A stretch of 64,000 bases of DNA from Niabella pedocola (GTDB lineage Bacteria > Bacteroidota > Bacteroidia > Chitinophagales > Chitinophagaceae): NCBI RefSeq assembly GCF_021044425.1, contig NZ_JAJNEC010000003.1, positions 1 through 64,000 on the forward strand, given 5' to 3'. Within the stretch, counting starts at the first letter, position 1, and each line of letters starts with the position of its first letter. A program made the translations under genes and the position numbers. The notes under the pieces are model-generated. The model saw only the letters and a program-made list of their open reading frames with translations, did not search any database and was not told the DNA's origin. This document shows positions 61,996 to 64,000 of this stretch, in pieces.

Positions 61996-62090
61996 CAATG
62001 AACAACCGCAGATAATTTGTATATTGGTATGGATTTTAAAACAGATCACCGGTATTGCGGGGCCGCGGCAATCCGGGTTGCGTTACAAAG

Positions 62091-63077
62091 ATGATAACAG
62101 ATAATTTCGGACGGAACATTCACTATTTGCGACTGGCTGTTACAGACAGGTGTAATTTACGTTGTACCTATTGTATGCCGGCGGGGGGGCTGCAATGGCT
62201 GCCCGGTAAGGAGCTGATGCGGTATGAAGAAATGCTGCGGCTCTGCCGGCTGCTGGTAACAATGGGCATCGAGAAGATCCGTATTACCGGTGGGGAACCT
62301 TTTGTACGAAAAGACCTGATGCCGTTTTTATACCAGCTTGCGGAAATCGGCGGACTTAAGGAGCTTACCCTTACAACCAATGGCCTGCTAACAGAAAAAT
62401 ATGTTCCAGGGTTAAAACAGCTGGGGGTAAAGGCGGTTAATTTAAGTTTGGATACCCTTGATCCCGGTCGCTTCCGGCAAATTGCCCGCAGGGATGGCGT
62501 CGATAAAGTACTGGCAACCATGCACCGGCTTTTGGAGCAGGATATCGATGTTAAAATAAATGCCGTGGTAATGGAGGGAAAAAATATTGAAGATATTGTG
62601 CCATTGGTGCTGCTCACGAAAACGCTGCCCGTTAGTGTGCGGTTTATAGAGGAAATGCCCTTTAACGGCGGGGGTGGCCCGGTTCCGTTAAAATGGGATG
62701 CTGTGCAGATGCTCCGCCATATAAAAATGTATTTCCCGGATATGGAACGGACAGCGGATCCCGCCCATGCAACCTCCAGTAATTATAAGATCCCGGGATT
62801 TACAGGAAGCCTGGGCATTATAGCCGGATACACGCGGTCTTTTTGCGGAAGCTGCAACCGCATTCGTATTACGCCTGCCGGAATACTGCGTACCTGCTTA
62901 TACAGCAGTGGCGGCCTGGATCTGAAGCAGGCGATGCGTGCCGGAGCTGCCGATGCTGAAATAGAACAACTCATAATAAACGCCCTGTTGAAAAAGCCGG
63001 AAGACGGCTGGGCGGCACAGGACATACCGGAGGTTGCAAGGATTCCATATGAATCAATGGCAGCCATCGGCGGATAA
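62091..63077 (+). CDS. moaA: GTP 3',8-cyclase (molybdenum cofactor synthesis)
   Basis: MoaA is the radical-SAM enzyme that begins molybdopterin synthesis from GTP, with MoaC. From the ATG at 62091 the protein has 328 residues. The SAM cluster ligands are Cys21, Cys25 and Cys28 (CNLRCTYC), ITGGEPFVRKDL follows, and the second cluster is in FCGSCNRIRITPAGILRTCLY. The protein ends in Gly-Gly (MAAIGG), the conserved MoaA tail. moeA starts 8 bases downstream. Confidence 0.97.
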   Translation: MITDNFGRNIHYLRLAVTDRCNLRCTYCMPAGGLQWLPGKELMRYEEMLRLCRLLVTMGIEKIRITGGEPFVRKDLMPFLYQLAEIGGLKELTLTTNGLLTEKYVPGLKQLGVKAVNLSLDTLDPGRFRQIARRDGVDKVLATMHRLLEQDIDVKINAVVMEGKNIEDIVPLVLLTKTLPVSVRFIEEMPFNGGGGPVPLKWDAVQMLRHIKMYFPDMERTADPAHATSSNYKIPGFTGSLGIIAGYTRSFCGSCNRIRITPAGILRTCLYSSGGLDLKQAMRAGAADAEIEQLIINALLKKPEDGWAAQDIPEVARIPYESMAAIGG

Positions 63078-63085
63078 ACACAGCT

Positions 63086-64000
63086 ATGATTACGGTAGAA
63101 CAAGCGGGACAGATCATTCAATCGCAAACCAGGGATTTTGGTGTTGAGGAGGTGTTTTACGAAAACAGCCTGCAAAGAGTGCTGGCCGAAACGCTTTTTG
63201 CAGACCGGGATCTGCCGCCCTTTAACCGCGCTACGGTGGACGGAATTGCTCTTCATTTTGAAGACTACAAAAATGGTTTGCGCAGTTTTAAAATAAAGGC
63301 CACCCAGGCAGCAGGTGAAATACCTGTTGCAATTGATGCTAGAGGAGCATGCGTTGAGCTGATGACCGGGGCGGCGCTGGATGAAAGCGTTGATACCGTG
63401 ATCCGTTATGAAGATCTTGATCTTTCAGACGGGAGTGCAACGATCAAAGATGTGGAAGTTAAAAGAAGTCAAAATATTCATTTCAGGGGAAAAGATAAAA
63501 AGCAATACGATAAAATGGCCGGTGCCGGAGAGGTCATTAGCCCGGCGTTGATCGGGCTGGCCGCCTCCATTGGTAAAACAAGATTGCAGGTAAAAAAACT
63601 CCCGCGGGTCGCCATCCTTTCCACAGGAGATGAAATGGTGCCTCCACATACCGTACCAACGGCATTCCAGCTGCGGCGCTCCAACGGCGTAACCCTGAAG
63701 GCCGTGTTGGAAAGCTACCGGATCGATGCGGAGGTTTTTCATCTTAATGACGATAGCGCCCTTATTGAAAGCGTATTGAGCCGCTGCCTGGATGCATACG
63801 ATGTACTGCTGATGAGTGGGGGCGTTTCGATGGGCAAATTCGACTATGTGCCGCAGGTTTTGGAAGGACTGGGTGTGGTGCAATTATTTCATAAAATAAA
63901 GCAGCGGCCGGGCAAACCTTTCTGGTTCGGGGCACGCGATGGCCGTCAGTTGGTTTTTGCATTTCCCGGAAACCCCGTTTCGGTATGGATGTGCCTGCAC
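63086..64000 (+). CDS. moeA: Molybdopterin molybdenumtransferase, 3' end beyond the window
   Basis: The frame opens with ATG at 63086 (MITVEQAGQIIQSQ) and is still open at 64000 (305 codons visible of about 390-400 usual). MoeA inserts molybdate into adenylylated molybdopterin. Visible are LPPFNRATVDGIALHF, VELMTGAALDESVDTVIRYED, VAILSTGDEMV, LLMSGGVSMGKFDYVP and HKIKQRPGKPFWFG, then FAFPGNPVSVWMCLH at the edge. It forms an operon with moaA. Confidence 0.95.
   Translation, partial: MITVEQAGQIIQSQTRDFGVEEVFYENSLQRVLAETLFADRDLPPFNRATVDGIALHFEDYKNGLRSFKIKATQAAGEIPVAIDARGACVELMTGAALDESVDTVIRYEDLDLSDGSATIKDVEVKRSQNIHFRGKDKKQYDKMAGAGEVISPALIGLAASIGKTRLQVKKLPRVAILSTGDEMVPPHTVPTAFQLRRSNGVTLKAVLESYRIDAEVFHLNDDSALIESVLSRCLDAYDVLLMSGGVSMGKFDYVPQVLEGLGVVQLFHKIKQRPGKPFWFGARDGRQLVFAFPGNPVSVWMCLH

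Overview
The window looks like a chromosomal segment of a Bacteroidota bacterium, most likely family Chitinophagaceae (Niabella/Chitinophaga-like). The grounds are a SusC/SusD pair, Bacteroidota-type -7 promoter elements (TAnnTTTG), weak Shine-Dalgarno sequences, GlxA/HxlR regulators, a DUF5715 protein and a Wza/Wzc exopolysaccharide operon. The genus is an inference; no rRNA or tRNA gene was seen.

Layout. 1-352 and 8466-9604 are arrays of one two-module palindromic repeat family. They bracket a five-gene operon (716-8463): SusC, SusD, formylglycine-type sulfatase, a 38-residue membrane peptide, and a sterol-desaturase-family hydroxylase. The second array fills the space between that operon and a convergent 1286-residue GH31 enzyme carrying FN3, F5/8, dockerin-like and cohesin-like modules. 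13.8-29.7 kb is mixed: a DUF3307/SatD-like pair, SDR plus FAH-family sugar-acid enzymes, HxlR with quinone oxidoreductase, an SH3b protein, FabI, a fused sucrose-phosphate synthase/phosphatase divergent from a GH32-like protein, DUF1003, PAP2, an LLM monooxygenase, a GlxA regulator, a VOC protein and DUF5715.

29.9-47.4 kb is one minus-strand exopolysaccharide operon read from wza at 47427 down to rmlA at 29901. It holds export (Wza, Wzc), flippase (Wzx), polymerase (EpsG-like), UDP-HexNAc 4-epimerase (WbpP-like), the three UDP-L-FucNAc enzymes (FnlA/CapE, FnlB/CapF, FnlC/CapG), three glycosyltransferases, one unassigned secreted or membrane-anchored protein, and RmlB-RmlC-RmlA without RmlD. 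No initiating sugar-phosphate transferase is present. The middle part (about 37.3-43 kb) is visibly AT-rich.

47.6-64.0 kb holds accA, dapA, a saccharopine-dehydrogenase-family gene, a GIY-YIG nuclease gene embedded in copies of a second structured repeat (another copy lies at 27475), DNA ligase D with DUF3606, an MscS channel, a degenerate paralog of the LigD phosphoesterase domain, a PAS histidine kinase, dnaK, moaA and a moeA cut by the window edge.

The observations most worth following are the palindromic array around the sulfatase operon, the GIY-YIG/structured-repeat association, the degenerate LigD-PE paralog, and the SatD-like protein with cyclase-like sequence features.
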